Counted from the first letter of the stretch, positions 9,013 to 19,202 are shown. The stretch is DNA of 64,000 nt from Candidatus Burkholderia humilis (GCA_001184405.1 LFMX01000012.1:1-64000); one strand, 5' to 3'. The notes: generated by a model not told the origin, from the letters alone. Program-made: numbers and translations.

Positions 9013-9805
9013 TCAGCGATAGTTCGGCTGACGTTTCTCGAGAAACGCCGTCATGCCTTCGAGCGCATCGCCGTGATGCAGCGCATCGACGAAGGCGTCG
9101 CGTTCCATGTCGAGATGCGCGGCGAGCGGCTGCACGTCCGCTGCGTTGATGAGCGACTTGATGCGCGCCATCGCTTTCGGCGATGCGCTGCCGAGATCGT
9201 CGGCCCACGCAATGGCGGCATCGAGTGCAATGCCTTTTTTCGTCAGCCGGTTCACGACGCCGACTTCATGCAGACGCGATGCGCCGATCGGCTTCGCTTC
9301 CAGCAGAATCTCGCGCGCGAGCGTGCGCGGCAGGGCGCGCGACAGGAACCACGATGCGCCGCCGTCCGGCGTCAGGCCGACCCGCGCATACGACGACATG
9401 ACGAACTTGGCGTCGTCGGCGGACACGATCAGATCGCACGTGAGCGCGAGCGAAAAGCCAGCGCCCGCCGCCGCGCCTTCGACGGCCGCGAGAATCGGTT
9501 TCGTCGATGCGCGGATCGCGCTGATCCATTCCGCCAGCAAATCGATGCTCTCCGCCTGCACCGACGGATCTTTCGCGCGATTTTCCAGCAGGCGATTCAC
9601 ATTGCCGCCGGCGCAAAAGAAGTTGTCCGCGCCGGTCAGCACGATCGCGCGCACGCTGGTGTCGCGCTCGGCGGTGCTGAGCGCTTCGATGCCGGTGGGC
9701 GTACATATCGGGATGCAGCGCGTTGCGTACGCCGGGATTCGACAGCGTGATCACGAGCGTGGTGTCGCTGCCTGCCGGACGATGTGTCAGCAATTCGGCG
9801 CTCAT
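9013..9805 (-). pseudogene. Enoyl-CoA hydratase/isomerase remnant (one frameshift)
   Basis: Crotonase-fold hydratase of beta-oxidation. It starts MSAELLTHRPAGSDTTLVIT, overlapping the previous stop codon as ATGA and preceded by GAGGAG. Around 9695 the frame shifts after ALHPDMYA; the rest, GIEALSTAERDTSVRAIVLT, FFCAGGNVNRL and EGAAAGAGFSLALTCDL, is in another frame and continues to 9013. The oxyanion-hole region (CAGGNV) and the GLTPDGGASWFL segment with its acidic residue are preserved, so only the indel disables it. Context: 3-hydroxyacyl-CoA dehydrogenase upstream, histidine phosphatase downstream, all on one strand. Confidence 0.9.
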
Positions 9806-11341
9806 CTGAGCTCCTCGAGATGGGTAAGCGATAAACCGAGCTGTGCGCGCCGCGCAAGCCACGGCGACGGCCGGTAACGCGGATCGCCGAGCACGGCGTA
9901 GATGTTGCGCAAGATCGTGAGAATCGTCGATGCGCCGAGCGTGTCGCCAAGCGTTAGCGGTCCGTGCGCCCAGGCCGAGCATCACGGCGAGATCGATGTC
10001 CTCCGGCGTCGCGATGCCTTGCTGCGTAATATCGCAGCCGATATTCACGATCGTCGCGACGACGCGTTGCGCGACGAAGCCGGTCGAATCGCGGATCACG
10101 GTGACGGGCACGCCATCGAATGCGAAGAGCGCGTGCGCGGCGTCGCGCATGGCGGGCGTGGTCGCGGGCGTCGTCATGATGGTGCGGCGCGCGACGGTAT
10201 CGAGCGGAAAAAGCGTATCGATAGCGACGACGCGCGTGGCGTCCAGATGCTCGTTCACCGCGGTCGTGGTGGCATCGACGCCGAGCGGCGTGACGATGGT
10301 TAGCGAATCCGGACCGGGCGTGTGGCTGGGATCAATATGACACGCGGCATCGCTTTTCGCGATCAGTTTGAGCACTTGCTCGCGTCCAGCAGGAGAAGCG
10401 CGGCTGACCCACACGCGCGCGGGCAGTTGCGTCGGCGCAGTCGGTTCATCGGGCACTTGCTGTTTGCCATCGACATAACGATAAAAGCCTTCGCCCGACT
10501 TGCGCCCGAGCAAGCCGCCCGCGAGCCGCGTGCCGGTAATCGGCGACGGCGTGAAGCGCGGTTCTTCGTAGAACTGGTGATAGATCGATTCCATCACCGG
10601 ATGCGAGACATCGAGTGCGGTGAGATCCAGCAATTCGAACGGCCCGAGTCGGAATCCCGCCTGTTCGCGCATGATGCGGTCGATATCCGCGAAACTCGCC
10701 ACGTCTTCGCTCGCCACGCGTAGGCCTTCGGTGTTCATGCTGCGCCCGGCGTGATTGACGATAAAGCCCGGCATATCCTTCGCGCGCACCGGCGTATGCC
10801 CCATGCGGCGCGCGAGTTCCACGAGCGCATCGCCGGTTTTGCGATCGCCGCGCAATCCGTCGATGACTTCGACTACGCGCATCAACGGAACGGGGTTGAA
10901 GAAGTGGAAACCGACCACGCGTTCCGGATGCGCGCAGCTCGCCGCGATCGCTGTGATCGACAGCGACGACGTGTTCGACGCCAGAATGCATTGCGCGCTG
11001 ACGACGGCTTCGAGCTCGCGAAAGAGTTCTCGTTTGATGTCGAGATTCTCGACGATCGCCTCGACGATGGCATCGCAATCGGACATTTCGCTTGCGAACT
11101 GCGCGTTGTGCACGCGGGCCAGCGCGGCGTGCGCGTCGGCTTCCTTGAGCTTGCCCTTCGCGGTGAGCTTCGCGAACGTGTCGGACAGATAGTCGCGCGC
11201 GGCGGCGAGCGCTTTGGGATTCGAATCGAACAGGCGCACGGTGAGTCCGGCGAGCGCGGCGATCTGCGCGATACCGCGTCCCATCGCGCCGCTGCCGGCG
11301 ATACCGAGCGTTTCGATCTTGAAGTTTTGCGTACTCATCAT
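9802..11341 (-). pseudogene. 3-hydroxyacyl-CoA dehydrogenase remnant (C-terminal frameshift)
   Basis: A long (about 510-residue) NAD-dependent 3-hydroxyacyl-CoA dehydrogenase of the PaaH/FadB type with two C-terminal domains. The Rossmann motif GIAGSGAMGRGIAQIAALAG is near the start; catalytic SNTSSLSITAI, GFHFFNPVPLMRVVEV and a second DSTGFVAQRVVATI follow. Near 9965 the frame is lost after DLAVMLGLG, and the ending HGPLTLGDTLGASTILTIL...THLEELR is in another frame, with its TGA overlapping the enoyl-CoA hydratase start as ATGA. Two ATG codons in tandem (11341 and 11338) are possible starts. About 90 percent of the protein precedes the lesion, so partial activity cannot be excluded. Confidence 0.9.
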
Positions 11342-11385
11342 GCGATTCGAATCCTCAAAGTAAGGTGGTCCGACAAGAAAAGCGA

Positions 11386-12559
11386 TTAAAGCTTGGTGAG
11401 GCGTTCCAGCGCGAGCGTTTCTTCCTTCTTCGCAAAGCAAAAGCGCATGACGCCCGATTCATGGTTCTCATGATAGAACGCCGACACCGGAATGGCCGCG
11501 ACGCCGATCTCGCTCGTCAGCCATTTCGAGAACTCGGCCTCGGGCATGTCGCTGATCTTCGAGTAATCGACGCACTGGAAATACGTGCCTTCCGATGGCA
11601 GCAGCGAGAAGCGCGTCTTCGCCAATCCTTCGCGAAAAAAGTCGCGCTTCTTCTGATAGAACGCGGGCAGGTCCAGATACGGTTTCGGATCGTCGAGATA
11701 GTGCGCTAGGCCGATCTGCATCGAAGTATTCACGGTGAACACGTTGAATTGATGCACCTTGCGGAATTCGGCGCTCAGCGCAGCGGGCGCGGCGACATAG
11801 CCGATCTTCCAGCCCGTCACATGAAACGTCTTGCCGAAACTCGACACGACGAAACTGCGCTTGGCCCCGGATAGCGCGACACGCTTTCGTGCGGTGCGCC
11901 GTCGTAGACCATGTGTTCGTAGACTTCGTCGGAGAGAATCAGCACGTTGGTGCCGCGCATGATGTCCTCGAGCTTTCGCATGTCGGCTTCGCGCCATACG
12001 CGGCCGGTCGGATTGTGCGGCGTGTTGATCATGATGAGCCGCGTCTTCGGCGTGATTGCGGCGGCGATCTTGTCTAACGGCAGCGCGCATAGTCCGGCGC
12101 TTCCAGCGACACGAACACCGGCTTGCCGCCCGCGAGTTCGATCGACGGCACATAGCTGTCGTACATCGGTTCGATCACGATGACTTCATCGCCCGGATGT
12201 ACGCAGCACAAAATGGCCGTGAGCAGCGCTTGCGTGGCGCCGGCGGTGACGGTGATCTCGCGATCGGCGTCGTAGTGACGGCCGTAGAGCGCGTCGATCT
12301 TGCGCGATATCGCCTGGCGCAAGGGCGCGGCGCCGGCCATCGGCGGATATTGATTGTGGCCGTCGCGCATGGCGGTGGCGACTGCATCGACGATGCGCGC
12401 ATCGCAATCAAAATCGGGGAAACCCTGATCGAGATTCACCACGCCTTTTTGCGCGGCGAGCGCGCTCATCACGGTGAAAATGGTCGTGCCCACATTGGGC
12501 AGACGCGACGGAAAGGACAGCTCAGGCGGCGTTTGAGGCAAGTCGTGCGTAGCGTTCAT
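11386..12559 (-). pseudogene. PLP-dependent aminotransferase remnant (two frameshifts)
   Basis: Class I/II aminotransferase, most similar in motif to methionine/aromatic aminotransferases of the YbdL type. The N-terminus MNATHDLPQTPPELSFPSRL leads to NLDQGFPDFD and TVTAGATQALLTAILCCVHP. Near 12085 the frame shifts (ending APDYARCR); LPLDKI, MINTPHNPTGRVW and LSDEVYEHMVYDG follow in a second frame; near 11870 it shifts again to VVSSFGKTFHVTGWKIGY, which carries the PLP-binding lysine, and ends at 11386. All segments are present and in order, so the gene was complete before the indels. Confidence 0.9.
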
Positions 12560-12577
12560 GGTGTGTGAGCTTCGTCT

Positions 12578-13102
12578 TCAATGGGTTGATGAGTCGATGG
12601 TCGCATGAAGCTGCGCCTCGACCGCGATAACGAAGGGCTTCGGCTCGGCGATGCGAAACGCGAAGTCGTGCGCGATGCGCTTGGCCAGCTTCAGCACCGC
12701 GCGATCCTTCGACACGAGCCACGCCGCCCGCGAGGCATGCGCAAGCTCCAGGAACTTTTGATCATCGCGATCCTTGCATTTGGGCAGCGGACGTTCGTCT
12801 TCAGGCGCTTGCGGTGCAACCAGCGTGGACAGACGCGCGACGATCTCGAGCGCCTGCCCCTTGTCGATATTCATCTTTACAAATTGCGGATAGTCGAGCA
12901 CGCGTGTGAGTTCGGCCAGACACCACGCATCGATCAGCGCTTCGAGCGCGCGGGATTCGAGCGCGGCGCGGATCGGACGCGTGGCGGGATCGTCGAAAAC
13001 GAGAATGTCGATCCACACGTTCGAATCCAGCACGACACTCAAGGGCGGCAAGGGCGACGACAAAGCCAGCGGCTGCGCGCTCGGCGCGGCGATATTTTCC
13101 AT
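12578..13102 (-). CDS. PIN-domain protein (COG1569-like putative toxin/RNase)
   Basis: A 174-residue protein with PIN-fold signatures: VVLDSNVWIDILVFDD near the N-terminus (first acidic residue), LAELTRVLDYPQF (second), and KDRDDQKFLELA (third/fourth), which together form the Mg2+-dependent RNase site. Family knowledge places this group among putative toxins, but no antitoxin gene lies beside it, so it may be an orphan housekeeping-like RNase. I chose the ATG at 13102 rather than an upstream TTG at 13111. It diverges from yaaA across about 60 bp, which must hold both promoters. No lesions. Confidence 0.8.
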   Translation of the reverse strand: MENIAAPSAQPLALSSPLPPLSVVLDSNVWIDILVFDDPATRPIRAALESRALEALIDAWCLAELTRVLDYPQFVKMNIDKGQALEIVARLSTLVAPQAPEDERPLPKCKDRDDQKFLELAHASRAAWLVSKDRAVLKLAKRIAHDFAFRIAEPKPFVIAVEAQLHATIDSSTH

Positions 13103-13161
13103 TCGATACAATTAGGGGTTTATGCCTATATTGATCGCCGACTGTGACGCGGCGAGCCTCC

Positions 13162-13941
13162 ATGATAATCGTTCTGTCGCCTGCGAAATCCCTCGACTAC
13201 GAGACGCCGCCACATATCAGAAAACACACGCTGCCGCAGTTCGTCGATGAAGCCGCCGAGCTCATCCACGATCTGCACAAACTGTCGCCGCAGCAGATCG
13301 GCGGCATGATGGGCATTTCTGATCAGCTCGCCACGCTGAATTTTCAGCGCTACGCCGACTGGTCCAAAACCTTCGATACCGACAACGCTAAGCAAGCTGT
13401 GCTCGCCTTTAATGGCGACGTGTACGAAGGATTCGCCGCGAAAACGCTGTCTTCCGCCGATCTCGACTTCGCGCAAAATCACGTGCGCGTGCTGTCCGGG
13501 CTGTATGGGCTGCTGCGTCCTCTGGATCTCTTACAGCCGTATCGGCTGGAAATGGGCACGAAGCTGCCGAATGCGCGCGGCAAGGATCTGTATGCGTTCT
13601 GGGGCGAGCGCATCACGGCGGCGCTCAACGAGCAGATCGAAAAGCAGCGCGGCGCGCATGTGCTGGTGAATTGCGCATCGGAGGAATATTTCAAGTCGGT
13701 CAAGCCGAAGCTCCTGGCCGTGCCGGTCATTTCGCCCGTGTTCGAGGACTGGAAGGGCGGACGCTATAAGATCATCAGCTTTCATGCAAAGCGCGCGCGT
13801 GGTTTGATGGCGCGCTACGCGGTGCAGAATCGCATCGACGAACCCGAGGCGCTCAAGGGATTCGATAGCGAAGGGTATGCATTCGATGCGAAGGTGTCGA
13901 ACGATACGACATATATGTTTCGCCGGCGCATCGCTGACTGA
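13162..13941 (+). CDS. yaaA: Peroxide stress protein YaaA
   Basis: A 259-residue UPF0246/DUF328 protein. It contains the family signature start [37 protein letters not shown] and [14 protein letters not shown]. In E. coli YaaA lowers free iron and protects DNA from peroxide damage; it is also reported to bind DNA. The start ATG at 13162 is chosen because the family begins at M-I-I-V; an upstream in-frame codon six residues earlier is not conserved. It is transcribed divergently from the PIN gene and followed 36 bases later by the M14 carboxypeptidase remnant. Frame is clean. Confidence 0.92.
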   Translation: MIIVLSPAKSLDYETPPHIRKHTLPQFVDEAAELIHDLHKLSPQQIGGMMGISDQLATLNFQRYADWSKTFDTDNAKQAVLAFNGDVYEGFAAKTLSSADLDFAQNHVRVLSGLYGLLRPLDLLQPYRLEMGTKLPNARGKDLYAFWGERITAALNEQIEKQRGAHVLVNCASEEYFKSVKPKLLAVPVISPVFEDWKGGRYKIISFHAKRARGLMARYAVQNRIDEPEALKGFDSEGYAFDAKVSNDTTYMFRRRIAD

Positions 13942-13977
13942 CGCGTGCGCAAACTGAAGCAAAGCAAGGAAACGACG

Positions 13978-15076
13978 ATGAGCATCTCCACTTCGAGCAA
14001 CTTCGACGCAGGCGCGATCGAAGTCGTCAACGCGGACAATCCCGAGGACATTCGCCTGCGCGTGCGCAAGACAGTCACGCGGATTTCGCGCAGTGGTTCT
14101 ACTTTCGCGTCTCGGGCACACGCGGCGAGCGCCTCGTGATGACCTTCGAGAACGCGGCGCAGTGCGCGTTCCCCGAAGGCTGGCGCGACTACGAAGCGGT
14201 CGCGAGCTACGATCGCGTGAACTGGTTCCGCGTCTCGACCGAATACGACGGCCGCGTGATGAAAATCGATCACACGCCCGATTTCGATCGCGTCTATTAC
14301 GCGTACTTCGAGCCGTATAACGAAGAGCGTCACTCCGAATTTCTTGGCGCCGTTCAGCAGATGCCGCTCGCCACGCTTACCGAGCTCGGTCAAACGGTGC
14401 AGGGCCGGCCGATGTCGGTGGTATCGATCGGCATTCCGGATTTCGGCGATGCGTCGCCCAAGAAGAAAGTGTGGATCATCGCGCGCCAGCATCCGGGCGA
14501 AACGATGGCCGAATGGTTCGTCGAAGGCCTCGTGAAGCGGCTGTGCGGCTTCGGTGACTGGGCGGGCGATCCGGTTTCGCGCGCGGTGCTCGAGCGCGCG
14601 ATCTTCCATATCGTGCCGAACATGAATCCGGACGGCAGCGTGCTCGGCAATCTGCGCACGAATGCAGCGGGCACGAATCTGAATCGCGAATGGATGGAAC
14701 CGAGCGAAACGCGTAGCCCGGAAGTGTTCGCGATTCGCGAGGCCATCGAAGAAACCGGCTGCGATATGTTCTTCGACATTCACGGCGGAAGCTATTCCGT
14801 ACGTGTTCGTTGCGGGATCGGAAATGCTGCCTGGCTTCACCGAGCAGCAGGCGAAGGAGCAGAAGGCATTCGTCGACTTCTTCAAGCAGGCGAGCCCGGA
14901 CTTTCAGACCGTGCCCGGCTACGAGGCGAGCAAGTATCAGACGGATGCGTTGAAACTCGCGTCGAAGTACATCGGACAACGCCGATCCCCCCGATGAAGC
15001 CGTCGGCTGGAACGGCGCGCGCAGCGCGGCGCTCGGCGCGGCCATGTTGTGGCATCTGCAGTCGTTCGCTGACTGA
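13978..15076 (+). pseudogene. M14 cytosolic carboxypeptidase-like remnant
   Basis: Zinc carboxypeptidase of the M14 (cytosolic carboxypeptidase-like) family. The N-domain WFYFRVSGTRGERLVMTFEN and the zinc motif ARQHPGETMAEWFVEG are clear, as are the NMNPDGSVLGNLRTNA and LNREWMEP segments. The frame is lost near 14085, and again near 14800 where HGDEAIPY appears to have lost two bases (CACGGCG-GAAGCT). Near 14975 the sequence jumps from LKLASKYIG directly to NADPPDEAVGWN; homologues as I know them have about 15 residues here containing the catalytic glutamate (LEMPF), so a deletion of roughly 45-50 bp is inferred. The ending GAAMLWHLQSFAD reaches TGA at 15076. Confidence 0.85.
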
Positions 15077-15104
15077 TCTGCGCGAACGCTGGCGTTTCCA
15101 ACGC

Positions 15105-15142
15105 AAAAAGGGCGTGACCGTTTCGGCGGTCACGCCCTTCGC
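15105..15142. terminator. Bidirectional terminator between convergent genes
   Basis: An 11-bp perfect stem, GGGCGTGACCG with CGGTCACGCCC around TTTCGG, is flanked by an A-run on the left (15105-15109) and a T-rich stretch on the right (15138-15146). It lies between the convergent M14 remnant and the Lys-rich exported protein gene and can end both transcripts. Confidence 0.85.
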
Positions 15143-15159
15143 TTTTCCACGACAGCGAA

Positions 15160-15744
15160 TCAGTGTTTCTTCTTGGTTGTCGTTTTCTTCGACGATTTCG
15201 CCGTGCTCTTCGTTGCGCTCTTGGCTTTGCCGGCCGATTTCGTTTTCGCGCTGTGCTTGCTCGTCGTCGTCCGCGCTGTCGAACGTGACTGGGCGCGCAA
15301 CGGCGGCACCGGATCGTTCCAGCCGAACGCGAGCATCTGGCTGCCGACGTAGCCGCAGCGGAACTTGAGCGTAGTCACATCGTGTTCGCCGTTCTTCGAT
15401 ACGCCTTGACCTTCGACGGTCACGACGTTGTCCACTTTGATGCGCTGCTTGTGTTCATCGAACGAATCGTTCCACGGTTCGATGGTGTAGTGCGACGGAT
15501 CGAAGGAGTCGGGCGGAAACTCGACGTGATCGAACGCCGTCGACGTGCTGGCGACGAAGCTTCCGTGAGCGGCGCAATCCGCGACGAGCGGATTGGCATT
15601 GAAATCGGTGACGAAGTGGTGAATCAGTTCATTGCGCTCGTCGAGCGAATCGGCAAAGGCGGACGCTGCGCACGCAAACGACGCGCATACCGCCAACCGG
15701 CCGACCAGCCGCAAGAGTTGGCGCGGTGCGAAGATACTTTCCAT
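15160..15744 (-). CDS. Exported protein with Lys/Ser/Thr-rich C-terminal tail
   Basis: A 194-residue protein of unknown function. The chosen start (15744, MESIFAPRQLLRLVGRL) gives a typical signal peptide with hydrophobic core AVCASFACAASAF and an A-x-A cleavage site before DSLDERNEL; a start 20 residues upstream would bury it. The mature part has two cysteines (VADCAAHG and KFRCGYVG), likely a periplasmic disulfide, and resembles DUF930-type proteins, which I offer only as a possibility. From about residue 150 the chain becomes a histone-H1-like tail rich in Lys, Ser, Thr and Ala ending KKTTTKKKH. No lesions; convergent with the M14 remnant. Confidence 0.7.
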   Translation of the reverse strand: MESIFAPRQLLRLVGRLAVCASFACAASAFADSLDERNELIHHFVTDFNANPLVADCAAHGSFVASTSTAFDHVEFPPDSFDPSHYTIEPWNDSFDEHKQRIKVDNVVTVEGQGVSKNGEHDVTTLKFRCGYVGSQMLAFGWNDPVPPLRAQSRSTARTTTSKHSAKTKSAGKAKSATKSTAKSSKKTTTKKKH

Positions 15745-15889
15745 CAGGTTTGGCACTAAGAAAACACGGGCAAGTAAGATGCCGCGTGTAGGGCAGGAGT
15801 TCAATCTTAACGTACTTTATGCGCGTTTCGACTGCTTCACGTCCGACAGCGGCGATCGCGTCATTACGCGCACGCGCTTGCGAAAGCCT

Positions 15890-16569
15890 TCAGACGCGTG
15901 GTCCACGGTCCAGACGATAGCGCCGCACCTCGTACGTGGTAATCCAGGCCGGCTTGTACACGGTGATCAATATCGTAAGCAGACCGGTGAAGAGCGCCTC
16001 ACCCGCACCGAGCAGAAATGAACCGCGTGTAAAGGCCGCGGGCACGACGATCGGTCCGCCGGCAAGCGCCGTCTCCAGCAAGATCTGGCGCCGCAGGCCG
16101 CAGCGACGGCCGCGCCTGACGTGACGAACCCACGATCGAGGATAAACGTGAAGAGATTGCGCGGCAGCAAGGCGTGAGAAAGCCGTTGCAGGACCGTGGA
16201 CACGGCGACGGGCAAGGCGCCGAATAGCAGATACGTCGTCGCAACCGACAGCCACGAGGCATCGGCACCACGGCGGCGAGCCCGGTCGTCGCCGTGGTGC
16301 CGATGAGCGCGAGCCGCCAGTCGAACAGCGTGACCATCAGCGTCGCGCCCAGCAGATGGATGACGGGTCCATCATCGAACCATGCATTGCATGCCCACAA
16401 CACCGTGACAGCCACGATGATGCCGAGCCACACATGCAGGTGTGGCGTCCTGAAGCCGGTCGAAGGGACGCTGCGCGAATACGAGCGCGAGCAGTCCCAC
16501 CGTGGCAATCCAGCTGCCGACGGTAAGCCAAAGCGGTAGCGGTGTGTAGAAGAACCCCATGCCTTGCAT
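15890..16569 (-). pseudogene. ECF-type (CbiM-like/COG3235) permease remnant
   Basis: A small integral membrane protein with the layout of COG3235 energy-coupling-factor permease-like proteins. Segments appear in order but in different frames: MGFFYTPLPLWLTVGSWIAT, then LHVWLGIIVAVTVLWACNAW and HLLGATLMVTLFDWRLALIG, then TTYLLFGALPVAVSTVLQRL and SHALLPRNLFTFILDRGFVT, then GSFLLGAGEALFTGLLTILI and VYKPAWITTYEVRRYRL. At least three frameshifts (about 16440, 16280 and 16090) are needed to join them. Two nearby ATG codons (16569, 16560) could have been the start. Substrate unknown; cobalt/nickel or vitamin uptake is only a family-level guess. Confidence 0.82.
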
Positions 16570-16654
16570 ATTACTCGTTGCGCATTAAACGTGTGCGCAA
16601 TCGACGGACCCGTTTGCCGCGTTTGTTGCTAGAACGTTGATTCTGGCTGGGCGG

Positions 16655-17590
16655 TCATAGGCAGCGCGGTATGCCTTCGTTGTCGGTCAACGACGGATAC
16701 TTGACGCCGTCGCGGTGCAGTGGAATGACGTTGCTCGCCTCTGTTTCAATGGGCGCGTGCTCCGCGCTTTCGCATGTGGGTTCGCCGCTGCTTTCGGTGA
16801 TTTCGGCGCTTTCTGCGGATGCAATGCTTTCAGCGCTTGGCGTGGTCTCAGTGTTTTCCGGGACCGTGACTGCGGGGCTTTCCACGCTCGGGCTGTCCCC
16901 GCTCATTTCGCTCTCATTGCTCGTGCTGCGCAGGATCTCGAGATGCGAACTTTGCACGCCGTTGTAAATTGGGACGGCGGCGGCGCGATTGGTCGCGCCC
17001 AGTTGCTGGAAGATGCTCGCAAGATGGATTTTTACGGTGCCTTCGCTGATCCCGAGCGTCTTCGCGATCATCTTGTTCGTGCTGCCCATGTGCACGCATC
17101 GCATGATCTACTTTTGTCGATGCGACAGTTTCAGATCCGGGCGAATGGCTTTGGGCCGGACGGCGTTTGCGAATCCACGCCGCGGCAGCAGCTCACGGCC
17201 CAGCTCGGGATTGATGATGTCGGGCGGAATGTAATGGCCGCCGATCATCACCATTTCAAAGGCTCGCAGCACCAAGATGGGATCGAGCGTGCGCGGGATG
17301 ATGCCCATCGCGCCGGCGCCTATCAGCGTGAAGACCTGCGCGGCGGTCGGCCGATCGATCACGATGGCCGTCGGAACCCCCGGCATTTCCTGCAGCAGTT
17401 GCAGATCGATGGTGCGCAGGCTCGGTACTCAATCGATCACGATCATGTCGGGCTTGCCGCGTTTGTGCATGACGCGCGCTTGCCGCCAGTCTCTCTCTTC
17501 GGCGAAATGCGCATGGCGCGCGACACGTTGCAGCAAAGTTTTCAGGCCTGCACGACGTTCAGAGTCGGAACCGATGATGTTGATTTTCAT
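16655..17590 (-). pseudogene. LuxR/NarL-type response regulator with two in-frame stops
   Basis: A response regulator of about 311 codons: a receiver domain starting MKINIIGSDSERRAGLKTLL, with the probable phosphoacceptor in PDMIVID, and a LuxR helix-turn-helix around MIAKTLGISEGTVKIHLASI. One frame runs throughout but is interrupted by TGA at 17429-17431 (probably an ancestral Trp) and TAG at 17108-17110 (probably Gln, within SHRQK-IMRCVHMG). After the DNA-binding domain comes an unusual tail of about 110 residues rich in Ser, Glu, Thr and Pro, ending DNEGIPRCL. No frameshift is seen. No sensor kinase gene is adjacent. The product would be a 53-residue fragment. Confidence 0.85.
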
Positions 17591-17727
17591 TCTTTTACCT
17601 CGTTTCAATACCGCCCGATGCTTGCTTCGGGGTCTTCGCCGACATGTTTTGTTTGCCGGCAGCGCAATATTGACAAACTTGAGGTGTTTTCGCGCTCTGT
17701 CCGAATGGCATAGCCCAAATTGCACAA

Positions 17728-17750
17728 AAACCCCGCGTAAAGCGGGGTTT
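17728..17750. terminator. Bidirectional hairpin terminator
   Basis: AAACCCCGC and GCGGGGTTT form a perfect 9-bp stem around GTAAA. It lies 46 bases after the end of the DUF2863 gene on the minus strand and before the regulator remnant, with A and T runs suiting termination in either direction. Confidence 0.85.
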
Positions 17751-17795
17751 GTTGATTGTTTAAGCAGTAAATTTTCAGTTATCGACTGATTCAAA

Positions 17796-19010
17796 TCAAT
17801 GAAAATGCGGCTGCGCGGGTTCGGCGTCCTCCGGCATCTCCGCATGCACGATCTCACCGAGTGGATCTGCGTAGAGCGGAACGCCGCAGTCGTCACAGAA
17901 TTCCGGCTCGAAGCGGCCAGCATGACGCCGTACGTCCGTTACGCCCGATTTCTTGAGCAATTCCACGATTTCCTCGACCGGACCATTCGCGCCTTCCAGA
18001 TCGACGGCTTCCTCGTCCATGCCCGACTCGCCGTTTTCCCGGCCATAGAGCGGCCACACGACGCCGTAGATCACGTCATTGCTGCCGCGCCGCGTAAATC
18101 CGATCCGGTATTCGTCGATACGCCGTTCGCCGAAACCCGCGATGACCGCGCGCAGTTCCTGCGGCGCGGTGCCGAGTGTGTCGAACAGATAGCGCACGGC
18201 GGTGCGTACGGTGTGGGGGCGTACTTGCTCGTCGGCATCACGACAAGCCGAGTAATAGGCATCAGGCAGCAAACATTCGAACTCGCAGCCAGGCAGGATC
18301 GATGCGAAACTTGGCCCGCCTTGTGCGGCCCATTGTCCAAGGCACTGCCCACGTTCCACGCGGCTGCCGTTCTCATCTTCCTGCCAGCGAAAGATGGTGC
18401 CGCTTGCCGGCACGATGGCAACGGCGAGCAGAAAGCGCGGGTCGGCGAGGATCGGCGATGTCTCGGGTAAGTCTGACAGGTTCAGACGCGCGGTCGTGCC
18501 GCCGAGCGCGCTCTGCGTCAATTGCTGGGCAAGGCGTGCGGTATCGATATGATGGCGCGGCAATTGATCGATGCTATACAGATATGGCGCAACGGCAACG
18601 CGCGCGCCGGCCGCAAGCACGTGCGCCTGGAGTTGAGCGCGCAACGCGTCGAGCGTGTCGGCCTTCAGTGTGCCGGACGGAATCGCGTAGCGCGTCCACG
18701 CGAGCACTGGCGCGGCGATCAGAAGCGCTTCATGCGGCGCGCCGTCGATATCGACCGTGAACGACTCGCTGTGCGTCTCGGCCATGTCGGCGAGCGCGCC
18801 GTAGGCATCGGGATGATTCTGCTGGAGGTGATCAAGAGCGGCGTCGAGCGTCGTTTGGTTGCCGTTTCGCACGAGTTTGGCGATGAGCGTGTCGAGGCGG
18901 GCTTCCCAGAAGCGATCTTCGACACGGCTGCCCGACGCGAAAAGCGCGAGCGATAGGCTGACGAGCTTGTCGGCATCCGGGGGAATACGTTTTGCGATTC
19001 GCGAGCGCAT
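17796..19010 (-). CDS. DUF2863 family protein
   Basis: A 404-residue protein typical of Burkholderiales DUF2863. It is mostly alpha/beta with no signal peptide or membrane segment, so cytoplasmic. The middle part contains FLLAVAIVPASGTIFRWQED and the C-terminus a possible metal knuckle FCDDCGVPLYADP followed by an acidic stretch and HFH at the end. Function unknown. It has its own promoter-like sequence close upstream and a terminator downstream, so it is a single-gene unit. Its clean frame between a broken regulator and broken pha genes suggests continued selection. Confidence 0.88.
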   Translation of the reverse strand: MRSRIAKRIPPDADKLVSLSLALFASGSRVEDRFWEARLDTLIAKLVRNGNQTTLDAALDHLQQNHPDAYGALADMAETHSESFTVDIDGAPHEALLIAAPVLAWTRYAIPSGTLKADTLDALRAQLQAHVLAAGARVAVAPYLYSIDQLPRHHIDTARLAQQLTQSALGGTTARLNLSDLPETSPILADPRFLLAVAIVPASGTIFRWQEDENGSRVERGQCLGQWAAQGGPSFASILPGCEFECLLPDAYYSACRDADEQVRPHTVRTAVRYLFDTLGTAPQELRAVIAGFGERRIDEYRIGFTRRGSNDVIYGVVWPLYGRENGESGMDEEAVDLEGANGPVEEIVELLKKSGVTDVRRHAGRFEPEFCDDCGVPLYADPLGEIVHAEMPEDAEPAQPHFH

Positions 19011-19044
19011 ATCAGTACAAGTTAACTAGGGCAGAGAATTTTTA

Positions 19045-19075
19045 ATTATAGTCTTTTGGCCCGCTTGTTTACCGC
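19045..19075 (-). promoter_or_regulatory. Probable sigma-70 promoter for the DUF2863 gene
   Basis: On the minus strand a perfect TATAAT (plus-strand ATTATA, 19045-19050) sits 34 bases before the ATG at 19010. The -35 region about 16-17 bases further upstream (around GTAAAC) is weak. Placement and the lack of another gene upstream on this strand support it. Confidence 0.55.
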
Positions 19076-19202
19076 ACGGCTGCAGCGCGGGTTCGCGAAT
19101 GTCCGACTGGACGATGCCGGACGTTTCGAAATGACGCGCCCGGACTCCAAAATTTTCTCGCGAAGGCGCTTGCATCTCGTTCATTCAGTCACTAAAATTC
19201 CG

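Noticed and set aside
12578..13102. PIN protein as toxin of a toxin-antitoxin pair
   Set aside because: No small antitoxin gene lies on either side; neighbours are an aminotransferase remnant and divergent yaaA.
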